From Dipteris shenzhenensis (taxonomy: Eukaryota > Polypodiophyta > Polypodiopsida > Gleicheniales), in the NCBI GenBank assembly GCA_047967505.1, contig CM106539.1: a stretch of DNA of 64,000 nt; one strand, written 5' to 3'. The stretch's first letter is position 1; each line of letters begins with the position of its first letter. This document shows, in pieces, positions 50,375 to 63,023 of the stretch. The translations under genes and the position numbers were made by a program. The notes under the pieces were generated by a model. The model was not told the origin of the DNA. It saw only the letters and a program-made list of their open reading frames with translations, and made no database searches.

Positions 50375-52600
50375 TAAGTTTTTTTGAGTGAGTTGAAGTG
50401 ATTTTCAAGCATTTTTGGTTGTCAAATCATAGGAAAAGGTAGTTTAGATGATTGCTAAAGCTTGGGTGCTACCCATTAAAAACATCAAAAAATGATAGGT
50501 GTGTGAATTTTGAAGTAGTCTAAGGTGACAAAGCTGTCACGTCTTGGAAACACCCACCAAAAATGCTTGTAAATGAGTTGTTTTTGTTATTTGTTTGCTT
50601 CCCTAGGCAGAGTAGTAGTTTAGCATTCCCTTAGGCTAGGAAGCACTGCACAAAACTCAACAAAACTCTAGAAATCACAAAAAGCCAGTTGATGAGCTAT
50701 GTGAGAAACGGGATGATGTTGGGATAGCTTCTAATTCAATGTACACTAAATTAGCTTATCCATTGCACTAAACTAGCTCTAACACACCTAACCCTTGACA
50801 TTTTGACCTAACTACTAGTTGGCACATTTAATGTGCCAACTCAGTCTCCACCAAGTCAGCACCATTAGTTAGCCAATTTTTACTAGGATGTTGATTCCCT
50901 AAAACCCTAAAATTGGTATCCAAAAATTTCAAAAGGGAGTGAAGGTTTCATTGTAGAAATTGAGGGAGATCCCTTGCACTCAAAGTGCTTCTAAAAATTG
51001 CTAGGATTAGAATATTCATATTGTAAACATCAAAATCTGGAAAATATCCAATTGCAACATCCAAAAGAGGCAAGTGTACATCACACTAAATTAAGTTTAA
51101 CTCATCACCATGTTGAATTGAGGTGCAATTCAGCATGTTTCTCTAAGTGGTGCTTTATCCTGGTGGGGCCTTCTTGCGCTTCCCCTTTTCTGGAGGGTTA
51201 AAATGCCGGTTGAATTGCTAATTCGGTAGTAGCTAGGTTAAAGCAATTTAGAGCACTGAATTGCTAATTTAGTAGCTGGGTCATAGCTAATTTAGCACTA
51301 TACTATATTAGCTTGTTGACTACCGTTGGCTCTTACTTTGACTACCAGTGCCTGTCAAGGTGCTCATTCATACTTTCATACCTACATGCACATAAGGTTT
51401 GGAATGGTAGGGTGCTTGTAGGGCTGATCCTAAACCAAAAGATAGTGCTTCTAATAATATCATGTCTAGCTATTTCCCAGATTTTCCTTAATCCAATACA
51501 AAAACTCAGTTCTACATTCACATGAATCAGTACACGAACCATCCCAAACTAACACATCAGGTTCCAAGGACTCCATGAGTTTCAACAAAGAGATGGGTGA
51601 GAGCGTACTGTCATAGCCTTGATGTCCCCTAACTCTAGCTAAGTTCGATTCCAATCCCCACTCCTTCCACCACAGAGTCTGGAAAGTTTGGTCTGTTTGA
51701 ACCAGTGGATATAAAAAATTCATTTGCTGAGCAAAACAGAGTGCTAGTGGAGTTGTAGGCCTCAACACAATCATCTATGATAGAAGATATGTGGAGTGCA
51801 CCAATTTCATCCACATTAGTAATAAGTGATAGACATTGCATGTGTGCTTCTTTGAGGGAGGGCCCTGATACAATGATACATTTGATCCTAGATTGTCAAG
51901 GATCTACTGGCCACAAAGTCTAGGGACCCAACTGAATGATTAGAATAAGCCAAGGGAGGGTACACTACCCATATTTTTTGGTGTCCCAACCTCCACCATA
52001 TCCAAATTGGGAAAGAGGCCTAGAAGGGGCTCCATATGTGTCATTTGCTCCATATAGACCCGTGCCAGGTATAAATACGCCACTTCCTAGGGCATTGTTG
52101 ATGCAACATGTGAGGCTTTTCTAGCCTTGTGTCCCAATGCCTGGTTGGGTTCAACAAACCGTACTTTTGTTTGGCTGTCATATTTTCGGAACCCCCCATC
52201 AGGACAACCCATGTATCGAGCGATGTCTCCCCAACCTGTAAACCCTCCTATAACATAGATAGTTCTTTCATATGAAGCCACGAGGATCTTAGTGTAAGCC
52301 CTAGGAAGGGGCTCCCTGCCACCGCCTTTACAAAAAGGGAAACTAATCCCTTGAGGAGTAAACCAGTCTCACGATCTCTAAACTAACCACAAAATTCCTA
52401 GGTGAAGGAGATCTTGTGTCCCATGTGAAAAGGTGTGAATAGATTTGTGAAACGTTTGGGATATTTGAGACCTAGATAATGTGAATGCCTTTGGTATGAG
52501 CATAGATGGCAAGGCCAAGTAGTGGTTCAGGGCTCTAAATCTAGAGGAGAAAATCAATTGGGATACCCTGTGAAAAGCATTTATAGTGGGTTTTGCCACT
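50375..52600. other. No recognisable gene; possible decayed retroelement
   Basis: The - strand frames between 51342 and 51841 (for example a 102-codon frame 51466-51774) have no motif I can assign. Low-quality signals only. Confidence 0.4.
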
Positions 52601-52613
52601 AGTGGATTCAAGT

Positions 52614-52725
52614 GGAGCCTAATTTACTATTGTACAAGGTTAAACAAAAGGAGACAGAATCCCTTAATGATTATATTACCGGAATATGGTTGGCTTTGAT
52701 CCATTTATGCAACCTTAAGATGTAG
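52614..52725 (+). pseudogene. gypsy gag scrap
   Basis: Reads KQKETESLNDYITGIWLALI and HLCNLKM before stops, like the Q-K-E-x-E-S-x-x-D-Y segment of Ty3/gypsy gag. It is too short to classify further. The gypsy pol remnant from 55 kb may belong to the same insertion. Confidence 0.4.
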
Positions 52726-52947
52726 TAGGTCTAGTTGCATTCCTCTCAACTAAAGTGTTGCAACATTATTAAGAGAAAACTCTACTCTTTTGGAGGTAGG
52801 TTAGAGGGATCTCTTTTCTTGGATGAACGGGCAAATAGTGACCCAAGAACCTTTGGACTCCGAAAGAGTGGAATCCCCTATCGAGGACCAACATCTTTAA
52901 AGTGCCAATTAAAATATTGGGCCAATACTCCAAAAGTGATGACATAA

Positions 52948-52952
<5 letters not shown>

Positions 52953-52992
<40 letters not shown>
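52953..52992. repeat. (AT)20 microsatellite
   Basis: Uninterrupted AT dinucleotides. It sits directly at the 3' side of the - strand LINE remnant. Confidence 0.97.
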
Positions 52993-52994
<2 letters not shown>

Positions 52995-54240
52995 CAAAGA
53001 AAGGAACCTTCTATTAATGCTTGAAAGATTTCATACAAGACAGCAACCCCGAAGGTGCTGAGTATGGAAAAAACCGAAAAAGGATGAAAGAAAGAATCGG
53101 CCTGTTCCAGAGAAACCCAGTTCAGTGCCTAGGGGATCTCTAGAACTGGGGCTAACAACCAAGTGGGGGGACTATACAGCCAGTGAATCCCTTGCGGGGT
53201 GAAGATGTAAACCACTGAGAACCTGGGCCTTGCTCCCTGAGCCTCTTGATGGAGGCCAGGTCTCTCCTCAAAGCCCACTCATGCTCCTAAAGGGTCCTCC
53301 TCTGCCTAAGGGCGTGAGCATGTAGCTCCTCATTGCTCCTCTGAATCGCATCAACCACCCATGCAGCCTAGCCCTCGCATGGTGTCTCTGACTACTCCCA
53401 AATCCCTACCATGACTTGCTGGATCTCCTCATCCTGCAGGAGGTCCTCTGGAATGTGGACCCCCTTCTAGGGGAGACCTCCATAAGGTTGATCCAAGTGA
53501 AGTACCATTGGTGAGTGGTCAGACATCGTGGAACCTGCCAGAATCTCGATAGATCCACCTCTGTGTACTGCCCAGTCCCCAACATAGAAACAGTCTAGTC
53601 TCTCTAGCAATCCATCCTGTCTCTTCTATCCAAAGGAGAAGAGAAGGTTGCTAGGTGTCCTGCTGAAATATGGCTCCCTCCAGGGGTCTCTGCCACTGAT
53701 CATGAAAATGAACTGCTCCCAGGTGCTACGCTTTGCTATTGGCATCTCAGAGAACAAATCGTCGCCCTGCTTGTCTTCCCCAAACTCCAGGTTGTTGAAG
53801 TCACCTCCAACAATGGAGGAGTCTATATCTGGAAGACACTCTGATAGCCTCCTCCAAAAGGCCGAGCGGTGCTGTCTACATGCTGGGGCATACACATTCA
53901 GGATCCCAATCTTGGACTCTTCCGTTCTAACTCCCATCCAAACTACCTGTCCTGGAATGAGTTCACCCTGGTCGTAGACCTCTGAAGCCAAATTCTGTGA
54001 GACTGAGATGCAAACCCCTCCGCTCCATCCTATTGCGGGGGACCACCCATCTGGACCTCTCCCTGGGAGAAGGTGATGATGTTGTCTGATGTTTGCGACT
54101 GAAAACATGTGCTCCTGAATCATAAGGATGTCCACTGCCTGCCCTACCACTACCCTCAGCAACTCTTGCCAGAGTATCAAGTACAGCAGTTGGCTACAAA
54201 CACGGTTGTGAAGCCCGTGTACGTTCCAACTAGTGGACCC
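52993..54240 (-). pseudogene. L1-like LINE remnant with endonuclease domain
   Basis: On the - strand, from about 54230, it reads STSWNVHGLHNRVC, then the 184-codon frame 54180-53626: ILMIQEHMFS, GGVCISVSQNL, GILNVYAPACRQHRSAFW, SSIVGGDFNNLE (GDFN at about 53794-53805). After one stop come RLDCFYVGDWAV and TMSDHSPMVL (SDH at 53515-53523). These are the ordered motifs of the L1 AP-type endonuclease, which nicks the target DNA. Below 53450 there are only decayed frames and no reverse transcriptase. It is better preserved than the LINE remnant at 20.3-21.9 kb. Confidence 0.8.
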
Positions 54241-55029
54241 AAGTGGAGCCTGTCTAACTAGTATACAAGGGGGGCCCGTTGTTTGTCATAATGGATTTCC
54301 ACAGCCAACTTGACTCCTACGATATCATACCAGGTAGTCCTTTCATGCTTATTGCAAGATTGGTTCATAGCTGGAGGTCTAATAGAATATATTTATGAAA
54401 GAATAAGAAGGTTATGAGGGTCAACCTCCAAACATGATGTCCACAAACTTGTTCATATACCAGTCACGGACACCGGTTAATACCACCCATGAACACACTC
54501 ACAGACACATTGGTTAATACATTCCAAGAATGTAACAAGAAATACATCGGCAAGGTCCAAGGTGAACGTTGGTAGGCTCCACTTCTAGAGCCCAAGGGTT
54601 ACAGATCACAATCTCGGATATAAGGATGCCAAGGGAAGTAGTACCACTAAATATGATTAATGTTCTAATGGAATCCAAGCATAGGAAAAGGGAAGTCAAG
54701 GTAAATTCTAACCTACATTGTCTTAGGTCCGTTAGAGCCATCACTCTCATTATGAGTTTTCATCAAGCCAAGGCTTGAGACTAAATCAAGTGAAAATTCT
54801 AGTAGGACCCCTCAATACAGAATAAGGACCTCCCTAAAAGGTTGAGACCCCCAAGATCAAATGCAATGAGGCTCTCACCCAAGAGAAGAAACGTGTGCAG
54901 GAGGACTTGGATGAAAATGAGGATGATAAACTTGACCTACATCAAGTCTCTAGACATTTTAAGTCATACACAGTACAAGACTATAAGATACTCTTTGAAT
55001 AGGCTACTAAAGGACTGTAAAGGAAGGAA
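54241..55029. other. No clear gene; probably decayed gypsy sequence
   Basis: The block lies just before gypsy reverse transcriptase, where protease would be expected, but I cannot see a DSG or DTG active site. Confidence 0.35.
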
Positions 55030-57640
55030 ACCATCATGGTTTTGATCGTCTTGCGAAGGTCAAGGAGGTTAAATTATTGGAAGTTGGTGAAGGCCCTAAA
55101 CCTGTCTACATCATCGATGACCTTACATCCAAAGAAGAAGAAGCAAAGGTCTCACTTCTTCAAGAGTATGAGAATTGTTTTGCATGGAGATATTACAACA
55201 CGAAATGAGTATCTCCTAAAGTGGTGAAATATTCTATTGAATGGTAGATAATGTGAAACTAGTCTGTCAAAGGCCGTATTTGATGAATCCTAAGTATGCC
55301 ATGGTCATGAAGGAGGAAATCCAAAATCTAATCGATGTAGGATTCATTTATGAGATCGAGCGTACGGAGTGGGTGCCTTTGATAGCCATAGTAATTAAGA
55401 AGAAGGACAAGATTTGAGTGTGTGTGGACCTCAAAAATGTTAACCTTGCCAACCATCAAGATCACTACCCACTCCCATTCATGGAACATGTGCTTGAAAG
55501 TTTAGCTAGCAAGGAATCCTATAGCTCCTTGATGGATTCTGCAGATACAACAAAGTGTTCATTTTGGTCAAAGGCCAATATATGACAATGTTTGCCACTG
55601 AATGGGATATATTTGTGTCTAGGGTGGCTTCTTTTGGACTCACTAATGCTCCATCCACATTCCAAAGTTCAATGAGTACAGCCTTCAAAGGAATGTGTAA
55701 GGGACTTCCTAGAACTTATCCTGGATGATCTATGTATTGACTCAAAATGGGATGAGCATTTTCACTACTTAAGGCTTGTACCACATTTCCCTCAATCCTC
55801 TCAAATTTCAAATTTGGATTAAGAATGGGGTGATTTTGGGACGTGTTTGTCCAAGAATTAAATCTCAATGGACTATGACAATATCAAACTTAATCTTGTA
55901 GCTACACCTCCTACTAATCCTAAGGGTGTACAATGTTTTACACGACACGGGCTATATGGCTATGCTGAGATTGCTTGCCCCTTGTATAATATTCTAGTGG
56001 TATTCATCTAGATAGAGTAATGCCAAGCTGCATTTGAAATGCTTAATCTCACATTAGCATCATCTCCTATATTGAGGGCACCAAATTGGAACTTGATAGA
56101 GTAATGCCAAGTTGTATTTGAAATGCTTAATCTCACACTAGCATCATCTCCTATATTGAGGGCACCAAATTGGAACTTGATATTTCATGTACTATTGATA
56201 CCTCAAAATTTGCAATAGGATGCATATTGGTGCAGTCAAGTGAGTATAACTTGGACTATCTTGTGTATTTTGCAAGTAGCCAATTTAATGATGTCAAGAT
56301 GAACTACACCACTATGGAGATAGAGATCAACACTTTTCTATTTGGTAAATAAACCATGCATGATTGGTTGCATCACAAGGTAGATGCTAATTATATTAAA
56401 ATTTGATTTTATAGTTGCAATTCAGAAGGGAAGAACCCATTTCATGGTAGACCATATGTCTAGTATCCCCAATGGAGAGCCATCAACAATTGGCATTGAC
56501 AATTATCTCCTTTATGTTTTTCTTTTCCCAGTGGACTTAATAATAAAGTGGGAACAAGAGATTGGACTTTTTTTGGCCAATGGGTTTCCAAAAGACAAGG
56601 CCCTTGATAAGGAAAGGGCTATAAAGATCATCAAGGATGTGGCCCATACCAACTAATTGTTAGACAATTGTATCAAATGGGCAAGGATGAATCACACTCT
56701 ACAATAGCAAGAGGTGTTTTTTCTAGAGAAATCATGTCCACAAGGTATTGCAATCTGGTCTATGGTGGCCCACCCTTTTTGCTTATGCAATTGAATTTAT
56801 TAAACATTGTGACTACTATAGCTACTATATGCCCCTCAATGGAGGGCTTACCACCAACAATCAACCTTTTGAGAAGTGGGGTATATTTTTCATCAGACCT
56901 ATTAGTCTAGTGGCCAAGGGAACATAAGCATGGTACATTATCATTGCAATCATTAGTTTACTAAGTGGGTCGAAGCCAAAGCAACACGATAAGTTGATGC
57001 TAGAACAATAGCCAAATTTTTTTAATGAGAACATCATATCACGCTTTGGTTGCCCCCTAGATATTAGGAGCAACCAAATCTCACATTTCATTTGAAAGTG
57101 TGATGAGTGAATTCCTAATAATTCATAGAAAATCTATGCCATACTTTCTCAAAACAAATGGCCGAGCCGAGATCTCAAACAAAACCTTGTGTAACACAAT
57201 GATACATGGTAGAACCCAGTAGCAGTGGCTAGGATCACAAGCTCACTGCCACATTATGGGCATTATTGCACCACATATAAGGTTGTAACTAAATACACCC
57301 CATTTAGTCTTGCCTTCAAAATGGAGATAGGGTTTCCTATAGAATTTATGGTACCCAGTTTATGGGTTGTACTCAATGAAAGACTACCTGAGGAATCCCT
57401 ACAATCAAAAAGGCTTTTAGAACTTGAGAATCTTGATGAGACTAGACTGAGGGAAACTTATGGTATGAAATTGGAAAGGCAACAATGTAAACGCTAGTTT
57501 GATCTCACAACTTAACGAATAAGGAGCTCAATGAATGACACCTTGCATTATTATAGTGTAAGGAATACCAAGAGAAAGTTAAATTATTGGGGTATGGGTC
57601 CTTATGAAGTAGTGTAAATTACTCCACAAGGGTCATGTTG
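55030..57640 (+). pseudogene. Ty3/gypsy pol remnant (RT, RNase H, integrase)
   Basis: Reverse transcriptase appears as PYLMNPKYAMVMKEEIQNLI (55275-55335), WVPLIAIVIKKKDKI and YPLPFMEHVLESLASK. RNase H is clearer: DISCTIDTSKFAIGCILVQS and FASSQFNDVKMNYTTMEIEI (56170-56352), followed by the connection KFDFIVAIQKGRTHFMVDHM and SSIPNG (about 56402-56475). Beyond 56660 only scraps in the order of the gypsy integrase region remain, to about 57500. This order (RNase H before integrase) marks Ty3/gypsy. Stops are frequent in all parts. An 84-bp tandem duplication lies inside at 56011-56178. Confidence 0.75.
56011..56178 (+). repeat. In-frame 84-bp tandem duplication in gypsy pol
   Basis: GATAGAGTAATGCCAAG starts at 56011 and 56095; the 84-bp units differ at about three positions. 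84 is a multiple of three, so the frame is kept. Confidence 0.9.
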
Positions 57641-59469
57641 AATGTGACACATGAGGAATTAAAATGGATGGATATATCAATGGCAATAAGCTTAAATGCT
57701 AATACAGACTACTAACCAAGAAAATCTGTAGGCTATCCCCATCAAGGGAATGAACAAAAGAAGGAGCTTGTGCTCTTAAATAAATGAGCACAAGAATAGG
57801 CTAAGGTTATAAATTCCAAGCTTTGTCAAAAAACACCCCTAACAATCTATAAGTTAACACATGAAGATGATAACACTCCTGATGAATTAATGGAAGGCCT
57901 TGCTAACTTGTTGTGCAACTGTATGACACTAGTCCATCAATCATTCACTACAACTCACACATTCGTGGGCCCATATGCTAGTCACAATTTCCTTCCACAA
58001 GAGGTATGGGATATGTTTCTAAGGTACCCTTTCACCTAATCCTACCATTATTAGGGCTATCAATGGTCAGACTATGAGCTTATGGGTTATCTGAATTTGA
58101 GAATATCTATAAGTAATCATATAAATGATGCTAAATTCTTTATCACAAGTGAAGAATAGGTTATATTAGCTAGGTCATGGTGTTATGCTATAAACCAACA
58201 GATCGACTCTTGGGAAAGAATGGCAATCTTAACAAGTGGTTGTACTACTATAGTCTCTCTTTAGTAGGAACTCAAAAGGGAAATATTGACTTCTACTGCT
58301 AAATCCATTGCCTTTCTATCCATCCCCCCATTGTTCTAAGAAATCCCACAAATCCTATCTCATTGAAAGTTTAACCTCGACAGAGTCGACTAGCCACCAA
58401 GAAGATATGAGGAAAAATGACCACGTGCAGGGCACACAAATACCAGATTTAAAAAGTAGTCGGACATCCACATCATTTTTCTTCTACATGGTTCCATCAT
58501 AGGAACAAAGTATAGACCAGTAAACAATGTCAAACACATTGGTTTTGAAAGCCTTATTATGGGCCTAAGCATATTGTGAAGGCAACCAATGACTATGGCT
58601 TCCAAGTCCTCGCCTATGTCTTGTACAAGTACTTGCCTTGTGCTCAAATGTTGATCACAAACTACTACACCAACAAAACAATAGGAATGGTGACCAAAGA
58701 ATGCAAAGCAAATGACTGTCCAAGTATCAAACATAATTACAGTAGCAACACAAGATCCTACTGCAAGGATGACCTCTTCTTTGCCATCGGCCATCCCACA
58801 TGGTCCCACCTTTTCCATCTTGAATTGGAATGCTACACCAAGAACCTTAAGGATGTGGCGCTAAGATAGCATGCACCTTCCAGAAGAACCTACTTCTAAA
58901 AAGGGGTAGCACCATAACAATCTATTGTGTTGGTTGAATTAGCACATTTGGATGCAACCTTTCTACCAATGGAGGAAAAGATTGCCCCAATAAAAATTAT
59001 CATCATGACAATTCAATGAAATCTCTACCAAAGCAACCCTTCTCAATTGCTGACAGTTTGGTTAACCAACCCTTTTGCATCATGGTTGGCAATGAGGTAT
59101 GCAACATTCCAACAGTATTGATAAATTGTTGTTTATTCGATCGATGATTTCACCAAGACTCACTTACAACCATCACTGCTTATGTCTATGTGGAACACAT
59201 AAACATGATCCCACCTCTTTAAATGACTCACTCTTCCTATTTTCTAAAAACCCCATAATACCCCATACACAAATAACTCTCACCCCATACCAAGGTATTT
59301 ATCATTCATACACATGGTATTTACAATGATCCATTCCACTCATCCTCTCAATCCCATATGATATCTTAGAAAATATAAATAATTGAGAGCCGCTAGGCTA
59401 TCACTTGATACTCAAACTCTTATCAAACATAGAGAAAACAATGCCAAATTAAAAAAATATCAATTTTTG
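57641..59469. other. No recognisable gene
   Basis: Opposite frames at 58390-58818 (-) and 58576-58869 (+) overlap; neither has a motif I can assign, and Cys-rich phrases in the + frame (CAQMLITNYYTN, KECKANDC) do not form a known finger. Confidence 0.4.
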
Positions 59470-59770
59470 GAATCACAATAGCCAATAATGTTTTGAGGTA
59501 CCTAAGGGCACACTTGATCTAGGCATGGTCTATGCCTTGGTTTATTGAGATTGAGCTACATGTATCTATGGATGCCAATTGGGTAGGCTTAGTGGTGGAT
59601 GATAGGGTGTCTATTACATGTTATGTTTAGGCAGCATAGTAACTTGGAGTATTGAAAAGAAACAAATGTATGCATCATCACCTACCAAAATATAATGTGA
59701 AGGAGCAAAAATAAGTACACATAAATATAGTATGAAAATATGCATCATCATCTACCAAAATATAATATGA
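59470..59770 (+). pseudogene. copia RNase H scrap
   Basis: Reads VLRYLRAHLI, then IEIELHVSMDANWVGLVVDD and YV, a decayed version of the V-L-R-Y-L ... D-A-x-W-A-G block of copia RNase H, with stops throughout. The phrase ATGCATCATCACCTACCAAAATATAAT occurs twice (59669 and 59740), a short duplication. Confidence 0.55.
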
Positions 59771-59980
59771 AGCAACAAGCATAAGGACATAGAAGTCCAC
59801 ATAGTTGAGGCTACTACTTGGGGAGATTGGGATGTGGATGCTAGAAGCTATACCTAGCTTCCTAAAAAAATCTAGTGTTTCTTTCATTCCATACTCTCAA
59901 AGCATGCAATGAATTCACAAGCAGCACACGAAGCTATGCCAAAGCTCAAGATGAATTGGCAAAAGAGTCTGTAGCCTCTG

Positions 59981-60300
59981 CAACGAGACCCCCGCCAAAC
60001 ATCACAGCCATCTTCTATATGCAAAAGTATCAAACTTGCATACTAATTATCTACAAGCTCAATGATACGGGTGCAATTGCATCCAACATGTATGCAAGAT
60101 AGCAAGAAATGCCAGCCTCAACAACGAGATCCCCGCCAAACATCACAGCTGTCTCCTATATGCAAAAATATCAAACTTGCATACTAATTATCTACAAGCT
60201 CAATGCTATGGGTGCAATCGCATCCAACATGTATGCAAGATAGCAAGAAATGCCAGCCTCAACAACGAGACCCCCGCCAAACCTCTTCCCAAGAAGATTC
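59981..60300 (+). repeat. Tandem repeat, 141-bp period, two copies and a part
   Basis: CAACGAGA starts units at 59981, 60122 and 60263. Units share CAAACTTGCATACTAATTAT and CATCCAACATGTATGCAAGA. Confidence 0.88.
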
Positions 60301-60569
60301 GATGGCAGAGTCTGCAACCTCAGCAACGAGATCCCCTTTGACATTTGCAGTCATCTACCCCTCCTTAAGAGGAGATAAGCTTCTTGACTAATGACTACAA
60401 ATTGTATGGTGCAAAAGCATTATAGCAGAAACGACTCACATGCCACAAGCTAAATAGCCAAACAGCCACTGGATTACGCACATGGCATCCCAACTCTAAA
60501 ATCAAAATAAGCCATATCCGGGAGTATGTTGACTCTGTGCCAACATGAACTTATGTAGAAAGAGAATGT

Positions 60570-60882
60570 GATACAACTTTGTGTGACAACTTTGTGTTAC
60601 AGCTTTTTGATACAACTTTGTGTTACAACTTTGTGTTATAGCTTTGTGATACAACTTTGTGTTACAACTTTGTGTTATAGCTTTGTGATACAACTTTGTG
60701 TTACAACTTTGTGTTACACCTTTGTGTTACAACTTTGTGTTACAACTTTGTGATACAACTTTGTGTTACAACTTTGTGATAAAACTTTGTGTTACAACTT
60801 TGTGATACAACTTTTTGTTACAACTTTGTGTTACACTTTTGTGTTACAACTTTGTGTTACAACTTTGTGATACAACTTTGTG
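60570..60882 (+). repeat. 13-bp minisatellite (ACAACTTTGTGTT)
   Basis: About 24 copies of ACAACTTTGTGTT and variants (ACAACTTTGTGAT, ATAGCTTTGTGAT) in tandem. Because 13 is not a multiple of three, all frames read a 13-residue repeat, which explains the apparent ORFs here. Confidence 0.95.
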
Positions 60883-60906
60883 TAGAGAGAGAAGCTCTCC
60901 AACTTG

Positions 60907-60914
60907 TATAAATA
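60907..60914 (+). promoter_or_regulatory. TATA-like box
   Basis: TATAAATA between the minisatellite and the CT-rich block, where an LTR promoter would be expected. Confidence 0.35.
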
Positions 60915-61711
60915 CCCCATAATGGAATGAAGCCCACACTCTTTAGGGCATTGTGTTGAGTCTACTTTGGTATTCCAAGCATTTGTCTCAAGTGTCCATG
61001 CTTCCTTGCACTCCATGTCCAAAAGCATGTCCTAACCTTGCAACTCCTCCTCCCCTCTCCTCCAACCTTGCAACCCATCCTCTCCCTCTCCTCCTCCCTC
61101 CTCCTCCTCCTCCTCTCTCCTCCTCCTCTCTCCTCCTCCTCCCTCCTCTCTCTTCTTTTCCCCATGCTCTTACACCTTCTTCCTCTCCCACTCCTATGCT
61201 CCCCTAAACCCTTTGTTCCTCAACCCTTAAACTCCATGATCTATGAGGGAGATGAGTTCTCCACCATGTACTCTACCCTGACCTTGGAACCTCCTTCTAA
61301 TCCCTAGAACCTCCTTCTAAACCCTAGAACCTCCTTCTGAACCTTGGACCCTCCTTCTAAACTTGGATTCCTTCTAAACCCTGGAACCTCCTTCTAAACC
61401 TTGGAACCTCCTTCTAAACCCTAGAACCTCCTTTTAACCCTTAAACTCCTCCTAAACCCTACAACCCCCAATGAAGGCAAAAGCCTTCATTACCTCTACA
61501 AAGATGATTTACATTCCTTTTACACATGCATGCACTTTGTTTGCTTACCACACTTAAGCCTACGTCTCTCACTGGAACATGACTCGAGGTCCTAAGCTAC
61601 ACATATACTACAACCGACAACCCCAATATATCTGTAGGTGACAAAAAGCCTCGGAACCCTGCAAACATAGAATACCCAGTTCTTCCTACGAAAGCAGTAG
61701 GAAAGAGCCAA

Positions 61712-62880
61712 CAATCTCCAAGGGGATGTGTGTGTTTGTGTGTGTGTTGTTGTGGGATCTTGAGCTCGATCAATCAACACTCGTCAAAGGCCTTCAACGC
61801 TCAAAATCGGGAGAGGGAGAGAAGAAGAGGAATGAAGCTGCAACATGGGAGGACTAAAATGGAAAGAGGAGAAGAGGATGTGAAGACTATGTAGCTACTA
61901 GAATCCATAGCACCAGTAGAGAACCCCTACGTCAAGACTACAACCTAGGGCTGAGCCACTGAAGGACCATGTCATCTATGGCCAGGGTGACAAGTGCTAG
62001 GTATCATTTGCCATCAAAGACATACATAAGGACTTTTGGCCAGTTTGGTGCCTACGGCATGGAAGGGAACAAGGCAAGACACAATGAAGAAGAATCTTTT
62101 ATAAAGTGATCCTACATTTGGGACACAGACCTCCATAATCATATGGTTATCTCTTGGCTTTTAGAGAAAATCAAATGCTGAGAGTGTAAACGGGAGCCTA
62201 TCTCTTAGGAACTATAGGTCATGAGAAGGAAGCATACATTTAGACATGGGAAGGAAGGAAACACATTCAGGCCAACCAGTGAATGACATGCCAAAGCATT
62301 TAGCTGAGGAAGGTGGAGATGTGCAAGTTGAGTGGTGTTGTAACAATAGCTCATGGAGACGGTGACTGGAACCATGCAGGTAAGATGTGATACCCGTAGG
62401 GCATAGGAGTCATACGAGGGTCAAGGAAAAGAGGCAACATAGTAGCAAAACTTGTGAGTGCAGCTTCAACAAACTAACCAAAAAGGCATAAGAGCATAAG
62501 AAAAACCTGTCGTAGCATAGTGTAAAAGGTAATGCAATAGAGCTCTAGAATAAGTGGGGCTACCTGACAAGAGGCCATGGAAGCTAAAAGGAATAGCTGC
62601 ACAAAGGAGCAATCGTGAGATTCGATAAGAAAATCAGAGCAACTTGACAAGTGTCCATTGCATGGAGCGGGAGTCCTTATGAAGTATGCAACACCACCCT
62701 CTCATTAAAGTTTTCCACATGTATTTCGCTATGGGCCGATGAGGACATCCTTAGCCATCTCTTAGTCTATCCACACCAACTCTTTTAAAAGGATTCAAAT
62801 TCATGAGCAATTAGACACCTTATCACCACATATGTTCCTTACAAAAATCCATGGGGTAGCGACCATAATCCGAGAAAAAA
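61712..62880. other. No recognisable gene
   Basis: Contains a short GT-rich run (61724-61752) and a purine-rich block (61808-61880). No frame with a motif. Confidence 0.5.
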
Positions 62881-62885
62881 GAAAA

Positions 62886-62911
62886 AAGGGGGGGAGCGGG
62901 GGGGGGGGGGT
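62886..62911. repeat. Poly-G run
   Basis: G-runs of 7 to 13 bases interrupted by AGC, on the same strand as the purine tract that follows. Confidence 0.9.
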
Positions 62912-63023
62912 CGGTAAAGGGTAGGGGAAGAATTTTACAAGAATTGTGGATTTAACCCTAAATCTCAAAAGACATTTAGAATAATTACATTTTCACAAGG
63001 AATAGAGTAGGAATTATCAAAGG

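Larger units (their letters stand above)
60526..61711 (+). repeat. LTR-like unit carrying the repeat shared with 10028-10453
   Basis: The unit can be read from TGTTGACTCTG to GAGCCAACA, ends compatible with an LTR. It contains a 13-bp minisatellite, a TATA-like TATAAATA (60907-60914), a CT-rich stretch (61037-61165) and the CCTTCTAAACCCTAGAA array. No matching flanking duplication was seen and no coding region follows, so it could be a solo LTR with damaged ends or only part of one. Confidence 0.4.

Noticed and set aside
51466-51841. 102-codon - strand frame considered as LINE reverse transcriptase
   Set aside because: No catalytic motif (no FADD-type box) visible; left as anonymous.
60570-60882. 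Evenly spaced short repeats that resemble a CRISPR array at first sight
   Set aside because: Units of 13 bp follow each other without spacers; it is a minisatellite in a plant genome.
60953-61307. Overlapping frames on both strands in the CT-rich block (Ser/Leu/Pro or Arg/Glu/Gly)
   Set aside because: Direct consequence of CTCCTC repeats; no start context or domain.
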